Shown: piece by piece, positions 33,653-41,826 of the stretch
How the letters are laid out: the number at the start of each line of letters is the position of its first letter
Numbering within the stretch: position 1 is the stretch's first letter
Assembly (NCBI RefSeq): GCF_014243445.1
Contig: NZ_JACLQD010000001.1
Span: forward strand, 744,001 to 808,000
Direction of reading: 5' to 3'
DNA length: 64,000 nt
DNA from: Paragemmobacter straminiformis
GTDB taxonomy: Bacteria > Pseudomonadota > Alphaproteobacteria > Rhodobacterales > Rhodobacteraceae
Notes under the pieces: generated by a model
Seen by the model: only the letters and a program-made list of their open reading frames with translations
Databases searched by the model: none
Told to the model about the DNA's origin: nothing
Program-made: the position numbers and the translations under genes

Positions 33653-33685
33653 GCGCATAGGGCGGACAAGCGCATAGGGCGGACA
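33653..33685. repeat. 16-bp direct repeat between convergent genes
   Basis: GCGCATAGGGCGGACA occurs at 33653-33668 and again at 33670-33685 with one base between, in the 78-nt gap between the COG4705 and VIT genes. It is a two-copy, VNTR-like repeat with no known role. Confidence 0.85.
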
Positions 33686-33699
33686 CGCCGCCCCCGGTT

Positions 33700-34407
33700 C
33701 TAGACCGAAACGCCGAAGACCCTGCCCACCCCCGCCGTGATGGCCATCGCGGCGGCACCCCAGAACAGCACGCGCGCGGTGGCCCGCATCTTCGGCGCGC
33801 CGCCCGCATGCGCACCCAGCGCACCAAGCCCCGCAAGGCTGACGAGCGTGGCGATCACGACCGCGGGGATGATCCATGCATCGGGGGCAAGCGCTGCGGC
33901 AGCCATCGGGACGGCAGCGGCAAGCGTGAAGGTCAGGCCCGAGGCAAAAGCCGCTTGCAGCGGATTTGCCGAATGCACCTCGGACAGGCCCAACTCGTCC
34001 CGCACATGCGCGGCGAGGGCATCTTTCTGCGTCAACTCGCGCGCCACAAGCGCCGCCGTCTGCGCCGAAAGCCCGCGCGATTCGTAGATCGAGGCCAGTT
34101 CCCGTTCTTCGGCCTCGGGCGTGTCGACCAGCGCCTGACGCTCGCGCGCGATATCGGCGCGCTCCACATCGGATTGCGAACTGACCGACACATATTCTCC
34201 GGCCGCCATCGACATGGCTCCGGCGGCCAGCCCTGCGGCCCCTGCGATCAGGATCGCGGCGCGGCCCGGATCGGCGGCGGCAACACCCACGATCAGCGAG
34301 GCGACCGAAACGATCCCGTCATTCGCCCCCAGCACGGCGGCACGCAGCCATCCGGCGCGGTCGAGGTAGTGAAGCTCTTCATGGGCGGATTGGTAGGCAA
34401 GCGTCAT
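33700..34407 (-). CDS. VIT1/CCC1-family iron/manganese transporter
   Basis: A 235-residue membrane protein. The start HEELHYLDRAGWLRAAVLGANDGIVSVASL and GAMSMAAGEYVSVSSQSDVE are family hallmarks; the cytoplasmic metal-binding loop (ERQALVDTPEAEERELASIY, RELTQKDALAAHVRDELG) is followed by three more helices. VIT proteins export Fe2+ or Mn2+ from the cytoplasm. The ATG overlaps the stop of the sensor kinase gene (ATGA), so this is the third gene of an RR-kinase-transporter operon. That arrangement suggests metal sensing and detoxification. The C-terminal ferritin-like domain seen in some relatives is absent. Confidence 0.87.
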   Translation of the reverse strand: MTLAYQSAHEELHYLDRAGWLRAAVLGANDGIVSVASLIVGVAAADPGRAAILIAGAAGLAAGAMSMAAGEYVSVSSQSDVERADIARERQALVDTPEAEERELASIYESRGLSAQTAALVARELTQKDALAAHVRDELGLSEVHSANPLQAAFASGLTFTLAAAVPMAAAALAPDAWIIPAVVIATLVSLAGLGALGAHAGGAPKMRATARVLFWGAAAMAITAGVGRVFGVSV

Positions 34408-35750
34408 GATGTTCTGTCCGTTCTGGCAGAAGGATCGGGGATCAGGTCGATGGTGGCGCGAAAGCCATCCGTCCTGCCCGGAATGGGTGAATGCAGCGAC
34501 AGCTTCGATCCGATGCGCCCCGCGATGGTCTGGACGATGGCAAGGCCAAGGCCACTGCCCTCGCCCCCGTCGCCGCGCACGAAACGGTCGGTCAACCGGG
34601 CCATCTGGTCGGGCGGTATCGCCGCGCCGCCGTTCTCGACCGCCAGCAGGCCCGAAGCGTCGAGCCTTATGGCAACGCCCGATCCGCCTCCGTGGCGCAG
34701 GGCATTCTCGATCAGGTTCCGCGCCACGATGGCCACCGCATCGGGATCGACGGTCGACATCACCGCAGCATCCGGCAGGGACAGGTCAAGCCGCTCTGCA
34801 TCCTTGCCATAGCGGAAGTCGCGCGCCACAAGCGACAGGACGGCGCCGATATCGGTCGGCCGGTCGACAAGCAGCCGCGCCCCTTCGGCTCGGGCAAGCT
34901 GCATGAGCTTCTCGGACAGCCGCGTCAGACGTTTCAGGGTGGCTTCCACCTCGTCCGCGCGGCGGCGGGTTTCGGCATCCGCCGATTGCTGGCGCAGGCG
35001 CTGCACCTGTGCCAGCGCCCCGGCAAGCGGTGTTCGCAGCTCGTGCGCGGCATTGGCGGCAAAGCTGCGCTCGGCGGCAAAGGATTTTTCAAGCCGCGCC
35101 AGAAGGTCGTTCACCGTATCGGCCACGGGGCGCAATTCGGCGGGCAGGCCCTCGCGCGGCAAGGGTGTCAGACGGGTCGCACCGCGCAACGCCAGCTGGT
35201 CGCGCAGCCGGTCAAGAGGGCGCAAGCCGAAACCCAGCCCGTAAAAGATCGCCACCACGCTGAGCGGCACCATGACCAGAAGCGGCAAGGCAAGGGCCAC
35301 GACCATCTCGAACGCCACCTCGCGCCGATGCGACAGCGGTTCGGCAATGGTCAGGATCACCGTGTTGCTGACGGCGGCCTCTTGATAGAAACGCAGGTCC
35401 TGCGCGTCGTGAAAGCCGGCTGCGTCGAACAGCGGAAAATCCGCAGGCTCTGCACGGTGCGAGGCCAGCAGAACCGCGCCGGTCTGGTCGCGGACGACAT
35501 AGGTGAAATGCTCCTCATGCGCGGCAAGGCCCGTCACACGGCGCGTGATGCCCGCCTCCTCGCGGTTCAGCACATCGACCACGGCCAGTTGCAGGATGCG
35601 CTGCCCCGTCTCTTGCAGGGCGGAATCGAAAACCTCGTCCATCTCGTCGGACAGGATCTTTGCCGTCAGCGCGGCCGTCGCAAGCCAGAGCGCCGTGACG
35701 ATCAGCGACAGCGCGACGGCCGAGCGGATGCGGATCGACGCCCCCTTCAT
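34404..35750 (-). CDS. QseC/PmrB-like sensor histidine kinase
   Basis: A 448-residue membrane kinase. TM1 at about 10-30 (VALSLIVTALWLATAALTA), a periplasmic domain of about 125 residues (with acidic DEMDEVFDSALQETG), TM2 at about 155-178 (MVVALALPLLVMVPLSVVAI), HAMP, DHp (FAANAAHELRTPLAGALAQ) and ATPase (NLIENALRHGG, GEGSGLGLAIVQTIAG). It overlaps the response regulator upstream and the VIT gene downstream by 4 nt each. The acidic N-terminal periplasmic helix and the co-operonic VIT transporter make a divalent or ferric metal a plausible signal, which is inference. Confidence 0.87.
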   Translation of the reverse strand: MKGASIRIRSAVALSLIVTALWLATAALTAKILSDEMDEVFDSALQETGQRILQLAVVDVLNREEAGITRRVTGLAAHEEHFTYVVRDQTGAVLLASHRAEPADFPLFDAAGFHDAQDLRFYQEAAVSNTVILTIAEPLSHRREVAFEMVVALALPLLVMVPLSVVAIFYGLGFGLRPLDRLRDQLALRGATRLTPLPREGLPAELRPVADTVNDLLARLEKSFAAERSFAANAAHELRTPLAGALAQVQRLRQQSADAETRRRADEVEATLKRLTRLSEKLMQLARAEGARLLVDRPTDIGAVLSLVARDFRYGKDAERLDLSLPDAAVMSTVDPDAVAIVARNLIENALRHGGGSGVAIRLDASGLLAVENGGAAIPPDQMARLTDRFVRGDGGEGSGLGLAIVQTIAGRIGSKLSLHSPIPGRTDGFRATIDLIPDPSARTDRTS

Positions 35751-36406
35751 GCGCTGCCCAGCCGATAGCCCAGCCCGCGTTCGGTCACGATCACATCGGC
35801 CCCCAGTTTCTTGCGAAGGCGGCTTATATGGACCTCGATCGTGTTGCTTTCGACTTCGGTGTCGAATGAATAGAGCCGTTCCTCGAGCACGGTCTTTGAC
35901 AGCAACTGACCCGGCTTTTGCAAGAACGCCTCAAGCAGCACCCATTCGCGCGCGGTCAGCGGCACGGGCTTTCCCCCCCGCGTCAGGCTGCGGGCGGCAA
36001 TGTCGACCGACAGCTCGCCCAACTCGATCCGCGGGTTCGGGTTGCCCGCGTAACGGCGCGACACCGCCCCGATCCGCGCGGACAATTCGGTCAGGTCGAA
36101 CGGTTTGACCAGATAGTCATCGGCCCCCGCGTTCAGCCCCTCTATCCGGTCGGACACCTGATCGAGCGCGGTCATGATGATGACGGGCGTGACATCACCC
36201 CTGGCCCGAAGGCCGCGCAGGAAGGGCAGGCCGCGCCCGTCGGGCAGCATGAGGTCGAGAAGGATCAGGTCGAAATGCGCCACGGCCAAGGCATCGCCCG
36301 CGTCGTCCAGCCGTGCGGCGTGATCGACGGAATGCCCTTCGCTTTCGGCCTGCTCGCGCACGGCCCCTGCGATGACGCGATCATCCTCGACCAACAATAT
36401 CCGCAT
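35747..36406 (-). CDS. QseB/PmrA-like response regulator
   Basis: A 219-residue OmpR-family regulator: receiver MRILLVEDDRVIAGAV, phospho-acceptor in LILLDLMLPDGRGLPF and YLVKPFDLTELSAR; winged helix with LTAREWVLLEAFLQKPG, SNTIEVHISRLRKKLG and ERGLGYRLGS. ATG 36406 starts directly at the receiver; a longer start is unsupported. It is the first gene of the RR-kinase-VIT operon and is divergent from the PepSY/flavin-redox operon, with a 49-bp dyad between them. It therefore probably controls both itself and the redox operon. Confidence 0.87.
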   Translation of the reverse strand: MRILLVEDDRVIAGAVREQAESEGHSVDHAARLDDAGDALAVAHFDLILLDLMLPDGRGLPFLRGLRARGDVTPVIIMTALDQVSDRIEGLNAGADDYLVKPFDLTELSARIGAVSRRYAGNPNPRIELGELSVDIAARSLTRGGKPVPLTAREWVLLEAFLQKPGQLLSKTVLEERLYSFDTEVESNTIEVHISRLRKKLGADVIVTERGLGYRLGSA

Positions 36407-36503
36407 CGAATCCTGTCCTTGGCCCTGTGGCACGCGACCTGTGACACGCAACCCGTGACCATCCCGCCCCGTTCCCGTGCCGCCCCGTCCCTATCCGGCC
36501 AAC

Positions 36504-36552
36504 CTGACGCGGACCTGAAGCAGATTTTCTGCATGCTTCAGGCAGGCGTCAG
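36504..36552. promoter_or_regulatory. nested 49-bp dyad between the RR and PepSY operons
   Basis: Two pairs of inverted repeats share one centre (36528): outer CTGACGC (36504-36510) / GCGTCAG (36546-36552), and inner CCTGAAGCA (36514-36522) / TGCTTCAGG (36534-36542). All 16 pairs are perfect; 3-nt internal loops separate the arms. Lying 48 bp before the PepSY start and 98 bp before the regulator start, it is a strong candidate operator for the adjacent response regulator, or an RNA hairpin in the 5' leader. Confidence 0.65.
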
Positions 36553-36599
36553 CTTCGCGGGCCAGAAGGGCTGCGTGGAAGCGATCCGGAGTGTCACGC

Positions 36600-36908
36600 A
36601 TGATCCGCCTGTCAACAAGCCTTGTCATCGCCGGTCTCATGGCGGCCGCTTCCGCCGCAAGCGCAGAGGCCGATTGCGCCGTTCCCATGGCGGAATGGCA
36701 ACCGCGCGGTGCCGTCGTCGAACTTGCCGGCCAGAACGGCTGGCGCGTCGCCCGCATCCGTCTTGACGATGGCTGCTACGAGGTGACGGGCCTCGACACC
36801 AAAGGCCGCCGGATCGAGGTGAAGCTCGATCCCGCGTCGCTGGCGGTGGTCGAGATGGAGTTCGAGGACGGTGACGGCGGCGAAGACCACGAGAGCGATG
36901 ACGACTGA
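36600..36908 (+). CDS. small periplasmic PepSY-domain protein
   Basis: A 102-residue exported protein: signal peptide MIRLSTSLVIAGLMAAASAASA, then a single PepSY-type unit (MAEWQPRGAVVELAGQNGW, VTGLDTKGRRIEVKLDPASL) with a very acidic tail (EDGDGGEDHESDDD). GGAG at 36588-36591 supports the ATG at 36600. The double cysteine framework (DCAVPM, DDGCYEV) may form a disulphide. It is the first gene of the flavin-redox operon and divergent from the regulator. The acidic tail, like that of the next protein, could bind metal ions. Confidence 0.75.
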   Translation: MIRLSTSLVIAGLMAAASAASAEADCAVPMAEWQPRGAVVELAGQNGWRVARIRLDDGCYEVTGLDTKGRRIEVKLDPASLAVVEMEFEDGDGGEDHESDDD

Positions 36909-36963
36909 CACGCCGCCCCCCCTCTATCCCCATCGAAATACCCATCGAAAAGGACATCACGAC

Positions 36964-37320
36964 ATGAAACAGGCCATTGCCCTTCTCCTCGCCGGCAGCG
37001 CCTTCAGCCTTGCGGGCGCCGCTTTCGCAGGTGCCGCCCCCGCAGGCGCGCATGCTTTCATCTTTGAAGGTCCGGCCGCCGGCACGGACAGCAGGCTTTT
37101 GCGCGTCAGCGGTGACGATGACGAAGGCGAAGGCGAAGGCTGGTTCTGGTCCGGCTCGGACGAGGGCGGGTCGGATGACGACGACTGCGAGGATGACGAC
37201 GAGGACGAAGGCGGCTGCGCGGCAGGCGCTGCGGGCAATGCGGCACCCGCAGGCAGCGTCGCCCCGCCGAAGAACGGCCTATTCACCGACGGCACGACGC
37301 CGCAGGTCAAAACGAACTGA
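36964..37320 (+). CDS. small exported Asp/Glu-rich protein
   Basis: A 118-residue protein I do not recognise by family. A signal peptide (MKQAIALLLAGSAFSLAGAAFA) leads to a short segment and then a strongly acidic tract (residues 51-82; SDDDDCEDDDEDEGGC) with two cysteines, C75 and C85, and an aromatic WFW in between. The tail is Ala/Pro-rich. It lies between the PepSY and DUF2271 genes in the same direction. The composition suggests binding of divalent metal or haem-iron in the periplasm, in line with the neighbouring VIT operon, but that is inference. Confidence 0.65.
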   Translation: MKQAIALLLAGSAFSLAGAAFAGAAPAGAHAFIFEGPAAGTDSRLLRVSGDDDEGEGEGWFWSGSDEGGSDDDDCEDDDEDEGGCAAGAAGNAAPAGSVAPPKNGLFTDGTTPQVKTN

Positions 37321-37333
37321 ACGGAGTACACCC

Positions 37334-37804
37334 ATGAAACCGCTACACGCAGCCCTTGCGCTGACCACCGCGATCATCGCCCCCGGACTTGCCTCGGCGC
37401 GTCCGGTCACGCTGACCACCAACCTTGCGCAATACGGCGGGCCGGGGGCCTATCTTGCGATCTACGTCACCGATGCCTCGGGTGCCTATGCGGGCAGCCT
37501 CTGGATGGCGGGCGGACGGTCGAAATATTACCGGCATCTGTCGGACTGGTCACGGCTGACGGGCGGCGACGCCGCGCAGGTTGACGGCATCACCGGCGCA
37601 AGCGTCGGCTCGGGCCGCAGCCTCGAGTTGACGATGGACCTTGCCGACAAGCTGTTCGACGCGGGCTACACGCTGCACATCGACGCCGCCGCCGAGGACA
37701 TGCGCGAAAGCCCGAACGAGATCGCCGTGCCGCTGACGACCCAAGGCGCGGGCCAGCCCGTGCAGGGCCGCCGCTACATCGCCGATTTCACCTACGCCTT
37801 CTGA
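37334..37804 (+). CDS. DUF2271 periplasmic protein with ApbE flavinylation motif
   Basis: A 156-residue exported protein. The signal peptide (MKPLHAALALTTAIIAPGLASA) precedes a beta-rich DUF2271 domain (QYGGPGAYLAIYVTD, GSLWMAGGRSKYYRHLSDW). Residues 84-90 are D-G-I-T-G-A-S, which matches the Dxx(S/T)GA(S/T) motif where ApbE attaches FMN through the Thr (Thr87). An apbE gene lies two genes downstream and a flavoreductase between, so I predict a covalently flavinylated electron carrier outside the cytoplasm. ATG 37334 is preceded by ACGGAG. DUF2271 proteins have been noted in ApbE-associated clusters; the electron acceptor is unknown. Confidence 0.8.
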   Translation: MKPLHAALALTTAIIAPGLASARPVTLTTNLAQYGGPGAYLAIYVTDASGAYAGSLWMAGGRSKYYRHLSDWSRLTGGDAAQVDGITGASVGSGRSLELTMDLADKLFDAGYTLHIDAAAEDMRESPNEIAVPLTTQGAGQPVQGRRYIADFTYAF

Positions 37805-37815
37805 CAGGACCGATC

Positions 37816-40023
37816 ATGCTCCGCTCCCTCCACCGCTGGCCCGGCCTTCTGGCCGCCGTCCTTGTGCTTGCCCTGTCGCTCAGCGGCGTGGCGCTGTCGG
37901 TCTTTCCGGCGGTGGAGGCAATATCCGCACCTGCCGCCGTCACGGGCCAGACCGTCGCGGACCTTGCCGCCAAGGTTCTGGCAACCCACCCGACCGTGGA
38001 ACAGATCCGCCGCGCCCCTTCGGGCCGGATCACCGCCTATTGGTTCGTCGGCGATACGCCGGGGTCAGCGGTGATCGACCCGGCAACGGGGCAGGATGCG
38101 GGGACGGCAGACCCCTCGGCGCTGAAGACATGGTTGACCGATTTCCACCGCGCGCTTCTGCTGGGGGACGCGGGGCGCTGGACGACGGCCGCAGGCGCCC
38201 TTGCCATGCTGGTGCTTTCGGCTTCGGGCTGCGTGCTGATCGCCCGCCGTCAGGGCGGCTGGCGCCGCTGGTTCGCGCCGATGCGCGGCCCCGCGGCCGG
38301 CCGTTGGCATGGCGAGTTGGCGCGGGCTGCGGTCGCCACGCTGACGCTTTCGGCGCTCACGGCCCTGTGGATGACCGCCGCGACCTTCGACATGCTTCCC
38401 GCGGACGAGGCAAACCCCGCCTTTCCGGCGCAGGTCAGTGGACAAATGGGCCTGTCTCCGGCTGCGATGCCGGCGCTGTCCTCGGTTCCGGTCGCCGAAT
38501 TGCGCGACCTGACCTTTCCCTATGCCGGCGACGCGACCGACGCCTTTGCGCTGACCACCGCGCAGGGGTCGGGTTTTGTCGATCAGGGCAGCGGCGCGCT
38601 TCTGGACTGGGCGCCGAATGGCCCCTGGGCGCGGGTCGGCGAATGGATCTATCTGCTGCACACCGGCGAGGGCGCGGCCCTCTGGGGGATGCTGCTTGGC
38701 CTTCTGACCCTTGCGGCCCCTGTCCTTGCCGTGACCGGCACGCTGGTCTGGCTGCGCAACCGCCGGAACCGGCCCGCGCTTGCAGGCATGGCCCGCGCCG
38801 ACAAGGCGGAAACCGTGATCCTTGTCGCAAGCGAGGGCGGCAGCACCTGGGGTTTCGCCAAGGCGCTGGGCCAAGCCTTGCAAAAGGCCGGCGGCAGCGT
38901 CCACCTTGCCCCGCTCTCGTCCTATGCACCGGCCAGCTACGCCGCAGCCGAACGCATCGTCGTCATGGCGGCCACATGGGGCGACGGCGATGCCCCCGCG
39001 TCAGCCCGCAGCGCGCTTGGCCTGATCGCCGAGGCAGCGCCCCATCCGACGGCCCCGCTTGCCGTCCTCGGGTTCGGGGACCGCAGTTTCCCCGTCTTCT
39101 GCGGCTTTGCCGAAGACATCGACGCCGCCGCCCGCGCCGCCGGATGGCAGATGCTTCTTGCCCTCGACCGGATCGACCGGCAATCCGCGCAAGCCTTTGC
39201 CCGCTGGTGCGCCGCCCTTGGCGATGCGATCGGCACCCCGCTTTCGGTGATCCACCAGCCCGAACCGCCGCGGACACTGCCGCTCGCCCTTGTGTCGCGC
39301 CGCGACTATGGCGAGGCCGTGCAGGCCCCCACCGCCATCCTGCGCTTCGCCCTTCCGCGCGCGTCGGTCATCGACCGCCTGCTGGGCCGTGGCCTTGGAC
39401 GGTTCCAGCCCGGCGACCTTTTGGGCATCGTGCCCGAAGGCAGCACCGTGCCGCGCTACTACTCGCTGGCCTCGGGGGTGCAGGACGATTTCGTCGAGAT
39501 CGTCGTGCGCAAGCATCCCGGCGGCCTTTGCTCGGGCCTGTTGCTCGACCTTGCGCCCGGTCAGGCGGTGCGGGCCTTCGTCAAGTCGAACCCCGGTTTC
39601 CGGCCCGACCGCAGCGATGCGCCGCTGTTGCTTGTGGGGGCGGGCACCGGCATCGGGCCGCTTGCGGGCATGATCCGCGCCAATGCCCGCCGCCGCCCGA
39701 TCCACCTTTGGTTCGGCGCGCGCCATCCGCAGGCCGATTTCCTTTACGCCGACGAACTCGACGGCTGGTCTGCCTCGGGCCATCTTGCCACGCTCTCGAC
39801 CGCCTTTTCGCGCTCGGCCGCGCGCCAGTATGTGCAGGACCGTCTGCGCACCGATGCCGAGCGGATCCGCGAGCTTGTCTCAAAGGGCGGGCGCATCATG
39901 GTCTGTGGCGGGCGCGAAATGGCGCAGGGCGTGCGCGAAACACTGGCCGAGATTTTGGCACCCGCCGGAGTTTCCCCGAGCAGCCTGAAAGCCGGAGGCC
40001 GATATGCCGAAGACAGCTACTGA
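37816..40023 (+). CDS. PepSY-TM membrane flavoreductase (PepSY + flavodoxin + FAD/NAD domains)
   Basis: A 735-residue fusion. Residues 1-330 form a PepSY-associated membrane part (HRWPGLLAAVLVLALSLSG, LTDFHRALLLGDAGRW, WIYLLHTGEGAALWGMLLG), with histidines able to bind haem; about 335-470 is a flavodoxin-like FMN domain (ILVASEGGSTWGFAKALG, AATWGDGDAP, LGFGDRSFPVFCG); about 500-735 is an FAD/NAD(P)H module with PRYYSLASG, LLLVGAGTGIGPLAGMI and a C-terminal aromatic Tyr (YAEDSY). This resembles the PepSY-type reductases that move electrons from NAD(P)H through the membrane to periplasmic flavin or iron. The apbE gene overlaps its 3' end by 20 nt. Confidence 0.85.
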   Translation: MLRSLHRWPGLLAAVLVLALSLSGVALSVFPAVEAISAPAAVTGQTVADLAAKVLATHPTVEQIRRAPSGRITAYWFVGDTPGSAVIDPATGQDAGTADPSALKTWLTDFHRALLLGDAGRWTTAAGALAMLVLSASGCVLIARRQGGWRRWFAPMRGPAAGRWHGELARAAVATLTLSALTALWMTAATFDMLPADEANPAFPAQVSGQMGLSPAAMPALSSVPVAELRDLTFPYAGDATDAFALTTAQGSGFVDQGSGALLDWAPNGPWARVGEWIYLLHTGEGAALWGMLLGLLTLAAPVLAVTGTLVWLRNRRNRPALAGMARADKAETVILVASEGGSTWGFAKALGQALQKAGGSVHLAPLSSYAPASYAAAERIVVMAATWGDGDAPASARSALGLIAEAAPHPTAPLAVLGFGDRSFPVFCGFAEDIDAAARAAGWQMLLALDRIDRQSAQAFARWCAALGDAIGTPLSVIHQPEPPRTLPLALVSRRDYGEAVQAPTAILRFALPRASVIDRLLGRGLGRFQPGDLLGIVPEGSTVPRYYSLASGVQDDFVEIVVRKHPGGLCSGLLLDLAPGQAVRAFVKSNPGFRPDRSDAPLLLVGAGTGIGPLAGMIRANARRRPIHLWFGARHPQADFLYADELDGWSASGHLATLSTAFSRSAARQYVQDRLRTDAERIRELVSKGGRIMVCGGREMAQGVRETLAEILAPAGVSPSSLKAGGRYAEDSY

Positions 40024-40972
40024 CCCTGCGGTGCTGCGCCTTGGCGGGGCGACGATGGGCACCGAATGGAGCGTTCTGGTCGATGCACCGCTCGCCGCCC
40101 CAGCCCGCGCCGCCCCAGCCCGCGCCGCCTTGCAGGACGATCTGCAACGTGCCGTGGACGAGGTCGATCTCCAGATGTCGACGTGGAAGTCCGACTCGGC
40201 GCTGATGCGGTTCAACGCGGCACCGGTCGGCCAGTGGCTGGCCCTGCCGCGCCATCTGCTCAAGGTGCTCGAGGCGGGGCTGGCTGCGACCGCGATGACG
40301 GGCGGCGCATTCGAGATGAACCTGGGGGATGCGGTCCGCGCCTGGGGCTTCGGCTCTGCCGAGATCGACCTTTCCGCGATCAAGGCCGCCAGTGCCGCGC
40401 CGCGCGTATCGGCGTTGCAGGCTTTGGACATCGACCTTTCCGCCGGTCTTGCCCGCAAGACCGCGCCGCTGTCTCTCGACCTGTCGGGTATCGCCAAGGG
40501 ATATGGCGTCGACCTTCTGGCCGAAACCGTGATCGCGCGGGGCATCGCCCATGCGCTTTGCGCGATAGACGGCGAAGTCCGTGCCGTGGGGGCGCGGGCC
40601 GATGGCACGCCCTGGCCGGTCGGGATCGACGATCCGGACAGCGCCGCGCGCGGGGGCCATTCGGTCATCTCGCTTGAAAACGCATCGGTTGCCACCTCGG
40701 GCGACTACCGGCATTTCCTGACGCTTCGCGACAAGCGCCTGTCGCACACGATGAACCCCGTCACCCGCGCGCCTGTCGTAGACGCCCCCGCCTCGGTCAC
40801 CGTGCTGGGCCAGTCCTGCATGATGGCGGATGCGATGGCCACGGCGCTCATGGTGCGGGGCATGGCTGCCGGACCGCGCCTTGCCACGGCGCAAGGCATC
40901 AGCGCGCTTTTCCTCGGGCGCGGGGACAAGACCTGCGGCACGGGCCTGTTTTCGGACAGAAGCGCCGGTTGA
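40004..40972 (+). CDS. apbE: ApbE FAD:protein FMN transferase
   Basis: A 322-residue flavin transferase. Signatures: LGGATMGTEWSVLV near the start, EMNLGDAVRAWGFG, LDLSGIAKGYGVDLLAE, DGEVRAVGARADGTPW, ATSGDYRHF, SHTMNPVTRAP and MADAMATALMV. It transfers FMN from FAD to Ser/Thr of target proteins; the DUF2271 protein here carries a suitable motif. No signal peptide is visible and no in-frame start exists further upstream, whereas ApbE usually works in the periplasm. It may act in the cytoplasm or be a non-standard secreted form. A 15-bp tandem duplication (40096-40125, CGCCCCAGCCCGCGC twice) lengthens an Ala-Pro loop near residue 35. Confidence 0.87.
   Translation: MPKTATDPAVLRLGGATMGTEWSVLVDAPLAAPARAAPARAALQDDLQRAVDEVDLQMSTWKSDSALMRFNAAPVGQWLALPRHLLKVLEAGLAATAMTGGAFEMNLGDAVRAWGFGSAEIDLSAIKAASAAPRVSALQALDIDLSAGLARKTAPLSLDLSGIAKGYGVDLLAETVIARGIAHALCAIDGEVRAVGARADGTPWPVGIDDPDSAARGGHSVISLENASVATSGDYRHFLTLRDKRLSHTMNPVTRAPVVDAPASVTVLGQSCMMADAMATALMVRGMAAGPRLATAQGISALFLGRGDKTCGTGLFSDRSAG
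40096..40125 (+). repeat. 15-bp tandem duplication inside apbE
   Basis: CGCCCCAGCCCGCGC is repeated without a gap (40096-40110, 40111-40125), giving APARA twice in an N-terminal loop of ApbE. In-frame, so slippage changes only loop length. Confidence 0.8.
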
Positions 40973-41055
40973 CGTAGCTTGCACCCCGTGGGGTGCTGCG
41001 CCCTCTGCGGGTGTCTCGTGCGGGCGTCTGGTGACGGGTCCATTGACTTGCATCA

Positions 41056-41826
41056 ATGCCGCATCTCCAACTGGGCCTATCGTCGGATGAACGACACTGG
41101 GCGGGGTATGCCGTGGCGGCGGGGGAGGCGATCATCGAAGCGCGGGGTCTGACCAAGACCTACCGCAACGGCCCTGCCGAGGTGCAGGCGCTGCGCCATG
41201 TCGATTTCACCGCGCGGCGCGGCGAATTCATCGTGGTCCTTGGCCCGTCAGGTTCGGGAAAGTCCACCTTTCTGAACATCCTTGGCGGAATCGACCGCGC
41301 CACATCCGGCTCGGTCCTGTTTCAGGGGCAGGACATCACGACGTTCAACGATCAGGCACTCACGGGCTACCGGCGCGATCACGTGGGGTTCGTCTTTCAG
41401 TTCTACAACCTTGTCCCCAGCCTGACCGCGCTTGAGAATGTCGCCCTCGTGACCGAAATCGCGGCCAATCCGATGACGCCCGAAGAGGCATTGGCAATCG
41501 TGGGGCTGTCGTCGCGCAGTGCCCATTTTCCCGCACAGCTTTCGGGCGGAGAGCAGCAGCGCGTCGCAATCGCCCGCGCCATCGCAAAACGCCCCGGCCT
41601 TTTGTTCTGCGACGAGCCGACGGGCGCGCTGGACAGCGCGACAGGGGTGCTGGTTCTGGAGGCGCTGGCCGAAGCGAACCGGTCCACAGGTGCCACGACG
41701 CTGATCATCACCCACAATGCCGCCATCCAGCAGATCGCGGACCGGACCTTGCGTTTCGCCGACGGGCGGATCGTCGAGGAGGTGAGCAATGCCACACGCA
41801 AACGACCGGATCAGGTGTCATGGTGA
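41056..41826 (+). CDS. MacB/LolD-type ABC exporter ATPase
   Basis: A 256-residue ATPase: Walker [19 protein letters not shown]-loop [17 protein letters not shown], signature [13 protein letters not shown], Walker [14 protein letters not shown] and switch ITHNAA. This is the class that powers FtsX-like permeases. The start is uncertain: ATG 41056 gives about 19 extra residues of low conservation, while GTG 41113 (with GGGCGGGG upstream) would begin close to the family core. Its stop overlaps the permease start by 7 nt. The three-gene set (ATPase, FtsX-type permease, HlyD-like protein) is a tripartite exporter arrangement, as in DevBCA or MacAB. The 83-bp gap before it, after apbE, shows no clear promoter. 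Confidence 0.87.
   Translation: MPHLQLGLSSDERHWAGYAVAAGEAIIEARGLTKTYRNGPAEVQALRHVDFTARRGEFIVVLGPSGSGKSTFLNILGGIDRATSGSVLFQGQDITTFNDQALTGYRRDHVGFVFQFYNLVPSLTALENVALVTEIAANPMTPEEALAIVGLSSRSAHFPAQLSGGEQQRVAIARAIAKRPGLLFCDEPTGALDSATGVLVLEALAEANRSTGATTLIITHNAAIQQIADRTLRFADGRIVEEVSNATRKRPDQVSW

Noticed and set aside
37095-37220. Low-complexity GAC/GAG tract as a simple repeat or assembly artefact
   Set aside because: The tract keeps one reading frame with a signal peptide, ends in ordinary sequence and contains interspersed Cys and Trp codons, so it is better explained as an acidic protein.
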